DNA of 44,062 nt from Sulfurospirillum sp. GTDB lineage: Bacteria; Campylobacterota; Campylobacteria; Campylobacterales; Sulfurospirillaceae. Below the pieces are notes generated by a model, which saw only the letters and a program-made list of their open reading frames with translations, made no database searches and was not told the origin of the DNA. The position numbers and the translations under genes were made by a program. The stretch lies in the NCBI GenBank assembly GCA_016735235.1, contig JAERRW010000071.1:1-44062 (forward strand), written 5' to 3'. Of this stretch, positions 30,015 to 42,548 are shown piece by piece (the stretch's first letter is position 1; every line of letters starts with the position of its first letter).

Positions 30015-31558
<1,544 letters not shown>

Positions 31559-32524
31559 ATGCTGAAATTAGTACTGCAAAAAATATCTTATGTGGTACTA
31601 ATGCTTTTAATAATATGTGTCATCTCTTTTGGAGCTATCAATATGGCTCCAAACTCTTTTTTTGCTAGTGGGGAACTCAACCCCAATATTACCGCAGAAT
31701 CGTTGGAGCAACTCAAAAGGGTTTATGGTTTAGATAAATCTTTAATAAATCAATTTATATCATGGATAAGTGCTGTAGTTCGTTTAGATTTTGGAATCTC
31801 GTTTGCAAGTGGAAAAAGTGTACATGAAGAGATATTTTCTAGACTTCCAGTAACTCTATTTTTAAATTTAGTTAGCTTAATTCTAGTCTTCTCTATCTCT
31901 ATGTTTTTAGGTATTAAGTCAGCTTTAAATCAACAAAGTAAATTTGATAAGCTTGCAAAACAATTTTCACTTCTTTCTTATGCTATGCCCTCTTTTTATC
32001 TTGCACTTATTTTTGTAATATTTTTTAGTGTAAAATTAAGTATATTTCCTATCTCTGGACTTCACTCAATTGAAGTTAAAGATGGTTTTGAATATTATCT
32101 TGATTTTGCTTGGCATCTTGTTTTACCTATATTTGTAATGGTTTTTGGTGGTATTGGAAGTCTTACTATGTATATAAGAAGTTTAACCTTAGGTGTTTTA
32201 AAAAGTGATTATATCTTTTTTGCACTCTCTCGTGGCATTAAAGGAAAAAAACTTTTTAAGTATTTTATCTTGCCAAATATCGCTCCTCCTATAGTTACTA
32301 TTTTAGGTCTGTCGCTCCCGGGATTAATTGGTGGAAGTGTTATTTTAGAGTCAATTTTTGCTATCAATGGCATGGGGCTACTGTTTTTTCAAAGTGCTCT
32401 TAGTCGTGATTATCCCGTTATCATGGGAGTTCTTATTATATCGGCATTTTTAACACTACTAGGAAATATCATGGCAGATTTGGTTTTACTTAAACTAAAC
32501 CCTCACTTTAAAAACTCTAACTAA
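31559..32524 (+). CDS. ABC transporter permease, DppB/OppB type
   Basis: LKRVYGLDKSLINQFISWI, LDFGISFASGKSVHEEIFSRLPVTLFL, LPGLIGGSVILESIFAINGMGLL. Confidence 0.85.
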   Translation: MLKLVLQKISYVVLMLLIICVISFGAINMAPNSFFASGELNPNITAESLEQLKRVYGLDKSLINQFISWISAVVRLDFGISFASGKSVHEEIFSRLPVTLFLNLVSLILVFSISMFLGIKSALNQQSKFDKLAKQFSLLSYAMPSFYLALIFVIFFSVKLSIFPISGLHSIEVKDGFEYYLDFAWHLVLPIFVMVFGGIGSLTMYIRSLTLGVLKSDYIFFALSRGIKGKKLFKYFILPNIAPPIVTILGLSLPGLIGGSVILESIFAINGMGLLFFQSALSRDYPVIMGVLIISAFLTLLGNIMADLVLLKLNPHFKNSN

Positions 32525-32526
32525 GG

Positions 32527-33600
32527 TTAAAATCTAAGTTGTAAATTCAATTTGAAATAATTCTTAGTTTTATCTTGAATTATAGCTCCAAACCCATGTC
32601 GTGATGTAGACGGTGTATCTAATTTAATATTTTCAAATAAATAATCTTTTAGGTTCTCTATATCTATAATATGAAATGTAATTAAATTGCCATTTTCTTT
32701 AACAACTATTGTTCCATGGCTCTCATAAGAACCATCCCATTTTGTACCAGCGAAAAAGCCTAACAATATATCAACAAGAAACTTTTTTAACTTATTAATT
32801 AACATAGCTTTATCGTCTATATCTAAATGAGTTAATATATTTGTGTTATTACATAAGTGTTCTACAATATCAGATAATTTAGAGATTCTATTTCCGTAAA
32901 AAGTTATTAACAGATAACCAATAATGCTGGGTAATGCACTATCAACCATTTTCAAATTGTAATTCATAGTGTCTTTTTCAGCCTTTAAATAGCTAAATGT
33001 ACCACCGTTTTTAGTTATAGCCTCTATTTTATCTTTGAGCTTAGTTTTTGTAGAAATTCTGTTAATTTTATCTATTTTAGAATCATCTAAACCGTTAATC
33101 TCAAATATAAAATTTGTATTACCAGAAGCATTTAATAAAGTCGGCTTACTTCCTAAATATGATTTTATACCAAAACCCTCATTTTCTTTAACAAATGTAC
33201 TATGCTCTATATCTAAAACAATATCTGCCTTTTGAGAACTATTACCACCCTTAACAATACTAAAACCTAATGCTGTTTGTATTACTTCAAAATCATTTAT
33301 TTCAAAAGTTCCACTTCCATTTTTAATCTTATGGAGAATATTAGCTAATGAAACATCATTAATAATACTACTTATATCTATTTCTATTTCTTCTTTGCTT
33401 GTTTTATTGATAGATTTAATCTTAATATCACTTAATGGTACAAAATCTAAATATAAATTTTCTGTTGTTATCTTATTAATTTTAAAATAATCTCCCGTAG
33501 GATTTAAATCTTTATCCGATAGCAATAGTTTTTGTTCTAGCAATAATTTTATAAAAGTGAACAGTTCTGTCCACTCACTTTTATTTTTACTCTTTTTCAT
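32527..33600 (-). CDS. HpaII-family type II restriction endonuclease
   Basis: GFGIKSYLGSKPTLLNASGNTNFIFEI and C-terminal TPSTSRHGFGAIIQDKTKNYFKLNLQLRF, recalled as HpaII-family features; next to an m5C methyltransferase. Start set at MKKSKNKSEW, preceded by AAAAGG. Confidence 0.72.
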   Translation of the reverse strand: MKKSKNKSEWTELFTFIKLLLEQKLLLSDKDLNPTGDYFKINKITTENLYLDFVPLSDIKIKSINKTSKEEIEIDISSIINDVSLANILHKIKNGSGTFEINDFEVIQTALGFSIVKGGNSSQKADIVLDIEHSTFVKENEGFGIKSYLGSKPTLLNASGNTNFIFEINGLDDSKIDKINRISTKTKLKDKIEAITKNGGTFSYLKAEKDTMNYNLKMVDSALPSIIGYLLITFYGNRISKLSDIVEHLCNNTNILTHLDIDDKAMLINKLKKFLVDILLGFFAGTKWDGSYESHGTIVVKENGNLITFHIIDIENLKDYLFENIKLDTPSTSRHGFGAIIQDKTKNYFKLNLQLRF

Positions 33601-33646
33601 TGTCTTACCTTTTTTATTAAGATTATTCATATACTATATTAAATTA

Positions 33647-34066
33647 TTACCTACTGTTTTTATTGTGATTAACTAAACCCCTAACATTCTCTAAAAAAAA
33701 TGCTTTTGGTCTTTTAACTTTAATAATCTCTGCTATATCAAAAAATAAGTTTCCTCTTTCGGATTTATGATTATCATCAAAACCATATTTTTTACCCGCC
33801 TGACTAAATGGCTGACAAGGAAAACCCGCACACAACAGATCAAAATCAGGTATTTCTTCAGTCATAATAGTTTTTATGTTTTGATTAAATAGTCCATTTT
33901 TAAATAACTTTGGTGAGTGAGTGCTAAAATTATATTGGTATGTTTTTCTAGCATTAGTATCTATTTCCGAAGCAAATACACATTTTCCGCCTAATTCATG
34001 CATAGATTGATGAAACCCACCAATACCAGCAAACAAATCTATAAATGTAAATTTTTTATTGCTCAA
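33647..34066 (-). pseudogene. C-terminally truncated DNA (cytosine-5) methyltransferase
   Basis: Motif I TFIDLFAGIGGF, motif IV GFPCQPFSQAG, motif VI ENVRGL are present; the ORF ends at NHNKNSR* after 139 aa, before motifs VIII-X and the target recognition domain. Confidence 0.8.
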
Positions 34067-34145
34067 AACTATCCATTTTTTAACATGTATTTTAAAAAGT
34101 ATTCTACAATAATTTTCACCTATAGAAGTATAAAGTTAAAGGTTC

Positions 34146-35249
34146 TTACTCGCCACCAAATAAGTCTGATAGTGCATTAGAATCTTTTGTGGGTTCGCAT
34201 TCACCACTTTTGCCTTCTAATTCTACTAACTCTATATCCATATTGACTAGCATAGAAGTTAAGCGAATATTGATTCCGCTTTTACCTATTGCTTTTGATT
34301 TTTGGTCAACTGGAAGGGTTACTATCGCTTTGTTATCTACAATTTTTACATTTGAAATGATAGCAGGACTTAATGCTCGTGAAATAAAAATTTCTGGTAT
34401 GGTTGAGTACTCTATGCAATCTATATTCTCTCCATTTAACTCATGGCTAACTGCATTGATTCTCATTCCTTTAGTTCCTACAGTTGCTCCAACGGCGTCT
34501 ATATTTGGATGAAGTGATGTTAGTGCAACTTTAGCTCTCTCGCCGGGTATTCTTGCACTTGCATTAATAATTACCATTTCATCTTTAATTTCTGGAACCT
34601 CAAGAGCTAAAAGTACTTCAAGAAACTTTGGGCTTGTTCTTGAAATTTCAACATTAATGCCATGTATTTTATCTATAAAAACTTTTCTAATAACAGCTTT
34701 TACTACATCTCCGACTTTAAATATTTCGCCTTTTATTCTATTTTTTCTTGGCATAATCGCACGAACTTCATCAAGTTCTACATAAGTTGTTTCTTCGTTA
34801 TCTACTCTTATTACTGTTCCAAAAATACTTCCACCTATCATGTTTTTATATTTATTAAATATTTGGTTTTCAAGCAATCTTTGTATATGAAATTCTAGTT
34901 CTCTATGAAGAGTTGCAGCAGCGGTGCGACCAAGATTATCTAGTGGTAGCTCATAAGTAAGTTCATCGCCAACTTCTATATTTGGATCAACTTTTTTTGC
35001 TTCTGTTATACTGGTAAGCTTATCTTTTTCATCTTCAAGTCTTTCATCACTATCTTCTACAACAAGGATTTTTTGAAAAAGTGTTAATTTTTTTGTATCT
35101 GTATCTATTACAGTTTCATAATCATAATCCTCGCCATATACATTTTTAGCTGTTTTTGTTAAAGCTATGCAAACTGTATTTTTTACATCCTCTATATTTA
35201 GATCTTTTTCGTGTGCTATTGATTCTATAATATCTATAATTTTTTCCAT
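34146..35249 (-). CDS. nusA: Transcription termination/antitermination protein NusA
   Basis: S1/KH architecture; GERAKVALTSLHPNIDAVGATVGTKGMRINAVSHELNGENIDCIEY. Start set at MEKIIDIIES. Confidence 0.93.
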   Translation of the reverse strand: MEKIIDIIESIAHEKDLNIEDVKNTVCIALTKTAKNVYGEDYDYETVIDTDTKKLTLFQKILVVEDSDERLEDEKDKLTSITEAKKVDPNIEVGDELTYELPLDNLGRTAAATLHRELEFHIQRLLENQIFNKYKNMIGGSIFGTVIRVDNEETTYVELDEVRAIMPRKNRIKGEIFKVGDVVKAVIRKVFIDKIHGINVEISRTSPKFLEVLLALEVPEIKDEMVIINASARIPGERAKVALTSLHPNIDAVGATVGTKGMRINAVSHELNGENIDCIEYSTIPEIFISRALSPAIISNVKIVDNKAIVTLPVDQKSKAIGKSGINIRLTSMLVNMDIELVELEGKSGECEPTKDSNALSDLFGGE

Positions 35250-35448
35250 AATTTCACCCTTATGTTTTAGCAATATAACTTTGAATACGATTTTAGAAAT
35301 TGCTTTTAGAAAGAAGATTAAAATTATATCTTAAATATACTTTTAATAACTTTAATAAGGAATTTATTGAAATATTGATATACTATTTTAACTTACCAAA
35401 GTTGTGATGAATTTTTAAAATTTACTTTTGAAAAAGGGAACAAATAAG

Positions 35449-35691
35449 ATGGAATTGAAATTAGCAAGAAACAAGATAGAAGAAAAGCCTAAAATAGTAC
35501 TTTTAGAAAAAATAGAAGAGATGATTGAAAAAGATGGTAACAAAATACTCTATTTTGATAAAGAGAACTCTCATAAAGATTTAGTATTTTTAGTAGAATA
35601 TTTTGAAGAGAAAAATTTTAGTGTATATTTTCGTGAAGTAAAATATGGTCTTAATGAAGAGGACTACATGTACGAGATTCATATACTGTAG
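35449..35691 (+). CDS. HP0268-family small nuclease-like protein
   Basis: 80-aa MELKLARNKIEEKPKIVLLEKIEEMIEKDGNKILYFDKENSHKDL..., resembling Helicobacter HP0268; upstream of miaB. Confidence 0.7.
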   Translation: MELKLARNKIEEKPKIVLLEKIEEMIEKDGNKILYFDKENSHKDLVFLVEYFEEKNFSVYFREVKYGLNEEDYMYEIHIL

Positions 35692-36993
35692 ATGAAACAA
35701 CTCTATATAGAGACACTAGGTTGCGCTATGAATATGCGTGATACCGAACATATTATTGCAGAACTTACAAAAAAAGAGAGTTATGAACTCTGTACAGATG
35801 CAAAAGATGCTGATTTTATTATAATAAACACTTGTAGTGTTAGGGAAAAACCAGTAAATAAGCTTTTTTCTGAAATAGGTGTTTTTAATAAGATTAAAAA
35901 AGAGGGTGCGAAGATAGGGATTTGTGGTTGCACGGCAAGCCACTTAGGAGATGAAATCTTTAAAAGAGCTCCATCTGTTGATTTTGTACTTGGTGCGAGA
36001 AATGTATCAAAAGTAATAAAAGCAGTTAATACAAAAAAGTTTATTGATATAGATATCGATTATGATGAGAGTAGCTATGCTTTTAGTGAGTTTAGAAACT
36101 CTATTCATAAAGCTTTTGTAAACATATCTATTGGATGCGACAAAAAGTGTACTTACTGCATAGTGCCTCATACTAGAGGAGAGGAGATATCAATTCCTTT
36201 AGAACTTATAGTCCAAGAGGCTAGAAAAGCAGCTCAAAATGGAGCAAAAGAGATATTTTTATTGGGTCAAAATGTCAATAATTATGGTAAAAAATTCTCT
36301 TCAAAACCTAAAGAGAAAATTGATTTTTCGGATCTTCTAAATATAGTAAGTGAAATAAAAGAGGTAGAAAGAATTAGATTTACTTCACCTCATCCACTCC
36401 ACATGGACGACAAATTTTTAGAGACTTTTGCAAATAATCCAAAAGTATGTAAATCTATGCATATGCCACTACAAAGTGGCTCAACTCATATACTTGAAAA
36501 AATGAAGAGAGGCTATACTAAAGAGTGGTTTTTAAATAGGGCTTTAAAGTTGAGAGAATTAGTTCCAAATGTCTCTATTAGTACCGATATAATAGTCGCT
36601 TTTCCCGGTGAGAGTGATGAGGATTTTATGGAGAGTTTAGATGTTATGGAGCAGGTTAAGTTTGAACAAATTTTTGCTTTTAAATACTCTTCTCGTCCTT
36701 TAACACAAGCAGCAGAGTTTACAAATCAAATTGATGATGAAATTGGCTCAATTAGGCTAAAAAAATTGCAAGACATGCAAAATGAAATTTTAGATGAGAT
36801 TTCTATTTTAAGAAAAAATGTAGTTTATAAAGTATATTTTGAAGAGTTAAAAAATAACGGTATGATAGCAGGAAGAAGTGACAATAATGCACTTGTTCAA
36901 ATAGAAGGTGGTAAAGAGTTACTCGGAACTATAGGCAAAGTTTTAATTACAAATCCTAGACGATTGGCACTTTATGGCAAAATTATTAACTAA
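35692..36993 (+). CDS. miaB: tRNA-2-methylthio-N6-dimethylallyladenosine synthase
   Basis: [49 protein letters not shown]-like C-terminus. Confidence 0.94.
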   Translation: MKQLYIETLGCAMNMRDTEHIIAELTKKESYELCTDAKDADFIIINTCSVREKPVNKLFSEIGVFNKIKKEGAKIGICGCTASHLGDEIFKRAPSVDFVLGARNVSKVIKAVNTKKFIDIDIDYDESSYAFSEFRNSIHKAFVNISIGCDKKCTYCIVPHTRGEEISIPLELIVQEARKAAQNGAKEIFLLGQNVNNYGKKFSSKPKEKIDFSDLLNIVSEIKEVERIRFTSPHPLHMDDKFLETFANNPKVCKSMHMPLQSGSTHILEKMKRGYTKEWFLNRALKLRELVPNVSISTDIIVAFPGESDEDFMESLDVMEQVKFEQIFAFKYSSRPLTQAAEFTNQIDDEIGSIRLKKLQDMQNEILDEISILRKNVVYKVYFEELKNNGMIAGRSDNNALVQIEGGKELLGTIGKVLITNPRRLALYGKIIN

Positions 36994-37612
36994 AAAAATA
37001 AAAAATAAACTAGAGGCACTCTTTGTACCTATATTTGTCTATATAATTTTAAATTTCATATATTTAACATGTAAAAAAAGATACCATTTTGATAAGTCAA
37101 AAGTAAAAAATACTCCTACTATATTTGTTATGTGGCATGGTAAAATTGCTATGCTTGCTTTTGGTTATTATCATTATAGAGATTCAAAAAATGTAGATGT
37201 TATTGTAAGCCAACATCATGACGGCAATATTGCGACTAAATTTTTACATCTTTTTGGTATTGGAACTCTACGAGGTAGCTCTACAAGAGGGGGAGCCCAA
37301 GCACTAAAAGGTGCATTTAAATCATTTAAAAATGGAAAAGATGTAGGCATTACACCCGACGGTCCTAAAGGTCCAAGGCATAGTGTGGCAAACGGTGCTG
37401 TTGTGTTGGCTCAAAAGAAAAATGTTCCAATAGTAGCTATTGATTATCAAGCCTCAAAAGCTTGGAGACTAAAAAGTTGGGATAAATTTTTAATTCCAAA
37501 ACCATTTTCTACTTTAGATTACTATTTTAGCGACCCATTTTATGTTACTGATGAGAGTTTAGAATCTGCAAAACAGATGATAAAAGAGAGATTAATGAAA
37601 CATGCTTTCTAA
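36974..37612 (+). CDS. DUF374 lysophospholipid acyltransferase family protein
   Basis: [62 protein letters not shown]. Confidence 0.88.
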   Translation: MAKLLTKKIKNKLEALFVPIFVYIILNFIYLTCKKRYHFDKSKVKNTPTIFVMWHGKIAMLAFGYYHYRDSKNVDVIVSQHHDGNIATKFLHLFGIGTLRGSSTRGGAQALKGAFKSFKNGKDVGITPDGPKGPRHSVANGAVVLAQKKNVPIVAIDYQASKAWRLKSWDKFLIPKPFSTLDYYFSDPFYVTDESLESAKQMIKERLMKHAF

Positions 37613-38054
37613 GATTAAATTGATTATATTTGCTATTTTAGTATTAGCTGGAAGTTTTTACTATTTTAGTTCAAACTCCTCTTATCAAAACTCTATTCAA
37701 GCTAGAGTTTACTATTTTTTAGGTGATTATGAGAGTGCCTATGAGCTTGCAAAAAAAGCTTATAAAAAAGATGCATATAATAAGATGGCAAATACGGTTA
37801 TGACACAAAGTAAAATCTCTATAGCATATGAAACATATATAAATGAGGGCAATGAATATTTTGAAAAAATAGACTTAATAAGTTCAAAAAAAGAGTATAC
37901 AATAGCAGATAAAGTTAGAATTAAAATGATGTGTGAAATTATGATAGATAGCTATAAAAATCTTCATCCATCAACTTTAACTAAAGAATCCTTACTAAAA
38001 GCAAGTAAAAAAATGCAAAAAAAATTTATACAACTTCACGAAGAGCTATTTTAA
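37602..38054 (+). CDS. Single-TM protein with TPR-like helices, hypothetical
   Basis: N-terminal TM then YFLGDYESAYELAKKAYKKDAYNKMAN. Confidence 0.65.
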   Translation: MLSKIKLIIFAILVLAGSFYYFSSNSSYQNSIQARVYYFLGDYESAYELAKKAYKKDAYNKMANTVMTQSKISIAYETYINEGNEYFEKIDLISSKKEYTIADKVRIKMMCEIMIDSYKNLHPSTLTKESLLKASKKMQKKFIQLHEELF

Positions 38055-38110
38055 TTGTTTTTCTTTAATATTAGCTATAATAATAACAAAATAAATTAAA
38101 ATGGGCACAT

Positions 38111-39082
38111 ATGGCACTAGCTAAACTTTTTCAAAAATATTTTCAAAATATATTTATATCTATAATTAAATATGGTAATGAATGGACCGTGTACTCTAAA
38201 ATTATAAAAAACGGTGTTTTGATAGATAAATTTGTGAAGAGTTTTGATGTAAATGAGAGTGAAACTATTGATAAAGAGATGCAAGAGTATTTAAATATTC
38301 TTCAGTCAAAATATAATTTTTCATACACAATACTATTGCTAGATTCAATGGGACAGGGTGCTTTAAGTGGTACTCGTGCGGTGGACTTTAAAAAAAATGG
38401 TATAGATATGAGAAGCTTAACTCACTTGAAAATAGAAAAAAAATGGTCAATTTATACATCTTTTATAGATATAAATTGGTCAAAAAAACTTTTTTCAAAT
38501 GTAGGTTTAGATTTTATATATTCACCCTTTATTATCCAACATTCACTATTAAAAAAACAAAAAACAGAACATAAGCCCATACTTTACATGTTAAATCATG
38601 AAACTTCAGTTACTATTACTATTTTCAATAGAAATAATTTTCTTTTTGGAGCTTATTTTAAGACAATAATAGAAGAAACCATCTCTTCTGTAGATGATGA
38701 AGATTGGGAAAATGCAACAGAAGAAGATGCAATAAACATAACAGAACTAGATAGTATGGATGAAGAAATTGGTAATATAGATGAATTAGATGGCGAGGGG
38801 CTGGGAGCTTTTGAAGATGTTATCTTAAACAATAGTAGCTTAGAACTTTTTGGTAGAGATATATTGATATACAAACATTTAACATCTTCTTTAAGAGAAT
38901 TTTACAAAAATCCACTATATAAAGGTGCTTTTGTAGATACGGTTATTGTCTATGATGGCTATAAAACTAGTTCTGAGCTTATTGAGATGATTGAAAATGA
39001 GTTATTTATGGATCTTAAGGTGCACAAAATCAATATTAGTGAAGAAATTTGCAATATAGCAATTAAAGAAGTTTTAGCATGA
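38111..39082 (+). CDS. Hypothetical protein, PilM/GspL-cytoplasmic-domain-like by context
   Basis: 323-aa soluble protein with no TM segment, translationally coupled to two single-TM proteins resembling PilN and PilO. Confidence 0.5.
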   Translation: MALAKLFQKYFQNIFISIIKYGNEWTVYSKIIKNGVLIDKFVKSFDVNESETIDKEMQEYLNILQSKYNFSYTILLLDSMGQGALSGTRAVDFKKNGIDMRSLTHLKIEKKWSIYTSFIDINWSKKLFSNVGLDFIYSPFIIQHSLLKKQKTEHKPILYMLNHETSVTITIFNRNNFLFGAYFKTIIEETISSVDDEDWENATEEDAINITELDSMDEEIGNIDELDGEGLGAFEDVILNNSSLELFGRDILIYKHLTSSLREFYKNPLYKGAFVDTVIVYDGYKTSSELIEMIENELFMDLKVHKINISEEICNIAIKEVLA

Positions 39083-39597
39083 AATTGTCATTTATAGCTC
39101 CTAGAAAAAAACACTATTTAAAAATATTTACCAAGATTTGGTTGAGTTTTATATTGATCATAACCATAATGCTAAATGCTTTCAACATGTTTGTCATATA
39201 CAAAAATAGAGATTATCAAACTACTGCAAAAGAGTTAGATATCACAAGAGCCATATTTGAGCAAAGTATAGACGACACTGATAAACAGATAAGTTTTGTA
39301 TTGAGGCAAAAAACCGCAGCAGAAGAGATATATGCAAATAATATAATTTTAAAAGATAGTATAAAAAACTTATTTGATCTAGTTCCAGATCAAATTACTT
39401 TAAAAAAAGTTACTATGGAGAAAGATTCACTTGTAATATACGGAGAAACTCCTACAAAAGATATGTACAATTTTCTTTTAGCAGCCCCTTTGAGATCCAT
39501 ATTTCATACAAGTAACACAATGTTTTATCTTACAAAAAAAGGTTGGTATAATTTTATTAGCACAAATAAAACAAAAAATTTAGAGAGCATAGAGTAG
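39079..39597 (+). CDS. Single-TM PilN/GspL-periplasmic-like protein
   Basis: One N-terminal TM, then a periplasmic region with FDLVPDQITLKKVTMEKDSLVIYGETPTKDMYNFLLAAP. Confidence 0.55.
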   Translation: MKLSFIAPRKKHYLKIFTKIWLSFILIITIMLNAFNMFVIYKNRDYQTTAKELDITRAIFEQSIDDTDKQISFVLRQKTAAEEIYANNIILKDSIKNLFDLVPDQITLKKVTMEKDSLVIYGETPTKDMYNFLLAAPLRSIFHTSNTMFYLTKKGWYNFISTNKTKNLESIE

Positions 39598-40127
39598 TGG
39601 ATAGAAGTATGGAGAAAATTGATCTCCTAAAACTGTTGATATACTTACTTGTTCTTATGGTAATAGCATTTTTTATGATACTATTTGTCATCATACCAAA
39701 CATAAAAGAGTACAGAACATCACAAACCATATACAAAAGAGCATTTGTTTACAAAATGAGGGTAGAGAGTACGCTAAACGATAGAAATAGTGAGAATAGT
39801 AATTTAAAGAAGGAACATAAATATATTTTAACAGCTTTTACTCATAAATTTTCTATAGATAGTTTTACAAAATATGCTAATAAATTTTTTACCAATATAT
39901 CTATTGTTGAGGTAAATAAAAAAAAATATAAAAAAGAGTTTATCGAGTATGAATTAAAAATAAGCTCAAACTTAAAAAATCCTACTAATTTTTATAGGTT
40001 TTTAGAGGGTTTAAATAGATATGAAAATATAATTCAAGCAGATTTTCCAATTTATATAGAATCAAAGCCCAATAAAATGAGTTCATCATTTAATATAAAA
40101 GTGTACGAATTAGACTCTATAAAATAG
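39597..40127 (+). CDS. Single-TM PilO/GspM-like protein
   Basis: One N-terminal TM, coiled coil, ferredoxin-like KISSNLKNPTNFYRFLEGLNRYENIIQADFPIYIES. GTG start. Confidence 0.55.
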   Translation: MDRSMEKIDLLKLLIYLLVLMVIAFFMILFVIIPNIKEYRTSQTIYKRAFVYKMRVESTLNDRNSENSNLKKEHKYILTAFTHKFSIDSFTKYANKFFTNISIVEVNKKKYKKEFIEYELKISSNLKNPTNFYRFLEGLNRYENIIQADFPIYIESKPNKMSSSFNIKVYELDSIK

Positions 40128-41112
40128 ATATGCCCTCTTTGTACATGTAAGGTCTTATTTTAGGAGGAATTTTTGCAACTCTACATGTTTCTTTAAATTT
40201 TTTATCCATAGTTATAGTAATTGCTGGACAAATATAAATCTTGTCAAAGCTAAAAGCAATAGCAACCCTAGAAGAGACGACACAATTTTTTGTTTTTATT
40301 ATTTCGTCTCTACTGCTTTTACTCAATAGAACTCCTAGTTTTTTCACAACTCTATCAATTCCCCTAATATTCAACAGATCATCTTCGTTCCTATTTAAAA
40401 TATAGAGTTTTTTTTCACGGCTTATCTCTCTTGGTAGCAATCTTTTTTTATCATACTCTAAATATTCAAAACTCTTTTTGATTCCACTTGAAAACTGTTT
40501 ACAAAATGATGATGCAAACTCTTCACGAATTTTATTTCTAAAATGTTTTTTATCACTATTTGAAGAGTCTAAAAAATATTTTATTTTATTTACATGTAAG
40601 AAATTTAAAATCTCTTTTTTATCTACATGTAAAAGCGGTCGTACTGTTTTGTAATATTCGCTATCTTCAATTTCACTCATTCCGCTAAGCTCCACCGCTC
40701 CGGCACCACGACTTAACTGCATTAAAAACCACTCTAGTTTATCGTTAAGATGGTGGGCAGTCAAAAGAGTATTGTAAGAGTGTTTTTCTATGATTTGCTC
40801 AAAAAAGTTATATCTTACTTCTCTTGCATTATGCTCAAAATTGCTTGTTTTAAGCTTACATGTAAAAATATAGCACTTTTTGTTAAACTTTTTTGCCAAA
40901 TATTTTGCATACTCTTGTTCTTCAAGACTCTGTTTTTTTGTTTGATAGTTTAATAGAGCTATATCAAACTCAACATGTAAAGCTTTCAATATAAAAAAAA
41001 GTGCGCTAGAATCACTTCCTGCAGAAAAAGCAAGTAGATTCTTACTTTTTTTTATTTTTTTTAAAACACTAAAAGAGAGTTTTGGTAACTGTAACAAGTA
41101 ACTTATCTCCAA
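40117..41112 (-). CDS. tilS: tRNA(Ile)-lysidine synthetase
   Basis: P-loop [57 protein letters not shown]. Confidence 0.9.
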   Translation of the reverse strand: MEISYLLQLPKLSFSVLKKIKKSKNLLAFSAGSDSSALFFILKALHVEFDIALLNYQTKKQSLEEQEYAKYLAKKFNKKCYIFTCKLKTSNFEHNAREVRYNFFEQIIEKHSYNTLLTAHHLNDKLEWFLMQLSRGAGAVELSGMSEIEDSEYYKTVRPLLHVDKKEILNFLHVNKIKYFLDSSNSDKKHFRNKIREEFASSFCKQFSSGIKKSFEYLEYDKKRLLPREISREKKLYILNRNEDDLLNIRGIDRVVKKLGVLLSKSSRDEIIKTKNCVVSSRVAIAFSFDKIYICPAITITMDKKFKETCRVAKIPPKIRPYMYKEGISIL

Positions 41113-42463
41113 CTAACTCTTTAACTTTTACTTCATAACTTTTTCCTACTTCCAATACTTTAACATCCGATTCATTAACAAGTATCTCGCCGTCTATCTC
41201 AGGAGTCCAAGATAGTTTTTTTGCTCCCATAAAAAATTCGCCCTCACTACTCTCTCCTTCAATAACTATTTGAATTGTTTTTCCTATTTCACTGTTAAGA
41301 GATTTTCTATGTTGAATTTTAACTACCTCTTCAATTAACTCAACTCTTTTAGTAATCTCATTTTCATCTACTTTTTCACACATGTTATAAGCTAAAGTCT
41401 CCTCTTCATCACTATATGCAAATAGTGAAACTCTATCAAAATCAAACTCTTTTACAAATTCTAAAAGTTCGTTAAATTCATTTTCACTCTCTTGAGGATG
41501 TCCTATTATGAAGCCGGTTCTTAGAAAACTATCTTTTGAATTTCTCATCATTGTGAGTTGCTCAATAACTCTTTGTTTTCCAGCACCTCTTTTCATAAGT
41601 TTTAACATTTTATCGCTTATGTGTTGAATTGGCATGTCAAAATAGTTGTGAAATAGTTTTGAATCTATAATAGTTTTTATGAGTTTATTTGAAGTAGTTG
41701 ATGGGTAGAGATAAAGAATTCTTGCACTTTTTATTCCCTCTATTTTTTCTACTAGTTTAATGAGTTCTATTAAACCATCTTTTTTGCCTAAATCTCTACC
41801 ATAAGAACTACTATCTTGAGAGATAAAACTAAAATCATAAAACCCTTTTTTTACTAAATTGGTTACCTCTTTTACTACAGACTCTAATGTTCGTGAGTGA
41901 AGTTTTCCCTTAAAATTTGGAATTGCACAAAAACTACAATTTTGATTACAACCCTCACTTAGTTTTAAAAAAGCATGTGATGAAGAGCCAGTAATAACTC
42001 TATTTTCATCATTTAAGAGGTAAGTTGTAGGCGTAAAACGACTTTTTTTAGTTTTTATAATTTCATCAATTTTATCATAATCGCCAGTTCCTGTAAAAAG
42101 ATCAACCTCTTTAAGTTCTAGTTGTAGCTCCTCTTTGTATCTCTGTGTCAAGCAACCAGCAACAACTAACAAAGAATCTTTTTTTCGCATACCATGCATT
42201 GAGAAAATAACCTCTAAACTCTCCTCTTTGGCGGCTCCTATAAAACCACAAGTGTTGATTATTATTACATCTGCTATTTTTGGTTCATTTACAACTGTAT
42301 AATCTTTCAATTTTCCTAGCATTACTTCTGAATCAACTAGATTTTTACTGCATCCAAGTGAAACTAAATATAGTTTTTTACTCTCTTTTTTAAACTCTTC
42401 ATGATTGGTTTCTAAAATTCTTAACTCCTCTTCATCTAATTTGTAATTTAAATTATTGCTCAC
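41069..42463 (-). CDS. rimO: Ribosomal protein S12 methylthiotransferase RimO
   Basis: [59 protein letters not shown]. Confidence 0.93.
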   Translation of the reverse strand: MSNNLNYKLDEEELRILETNHEEFKKESKKLYLVSLGCSKNLVDSEVMLGKLKDYTVVNEPKIADVIIINTCGFIGAAKEESLEVIFSMHGMRKKDSLLVVAGCLTQRYKEELQLELKEVDLFTGTGDYDKIDEIIKTKKSRFTPTTYLLNDENRVITGSSSHAFLKLSEGCNQNCSFCAIPNFKGKLHSRTLESVVKEVTNLVKKGFYDFSFISQDSSSYGRDLGKKDGLIELIKLVEKIEGIKSARILYLYPSTTSNKLIKTIIDSKLFHNYFDMPIQHISDKMLKLMKRGAGKQRVIEQLTMMRNSKDSFLRTGFIIGHPQESENEFNELLEFVKEFDFDRVSLFAYSDEEETLAYNMCEKVDENEITKRVELIEEVVKIQHRKSLNSEIGKTIQIVIEGESSEGEFFMGAKKLSWTPEIDGEILVNESDVKVLEVGKSYEVKVKELVGDKLLVTVTKTLF

Positions 42464-42548
42464 AATAAATCCTCATAAAAATTCATATTTTGCTATTATA
42501 TAACTTTTAAAAATAAAATCAAAATTAGTTGTGAGTTAATAGAACAAA

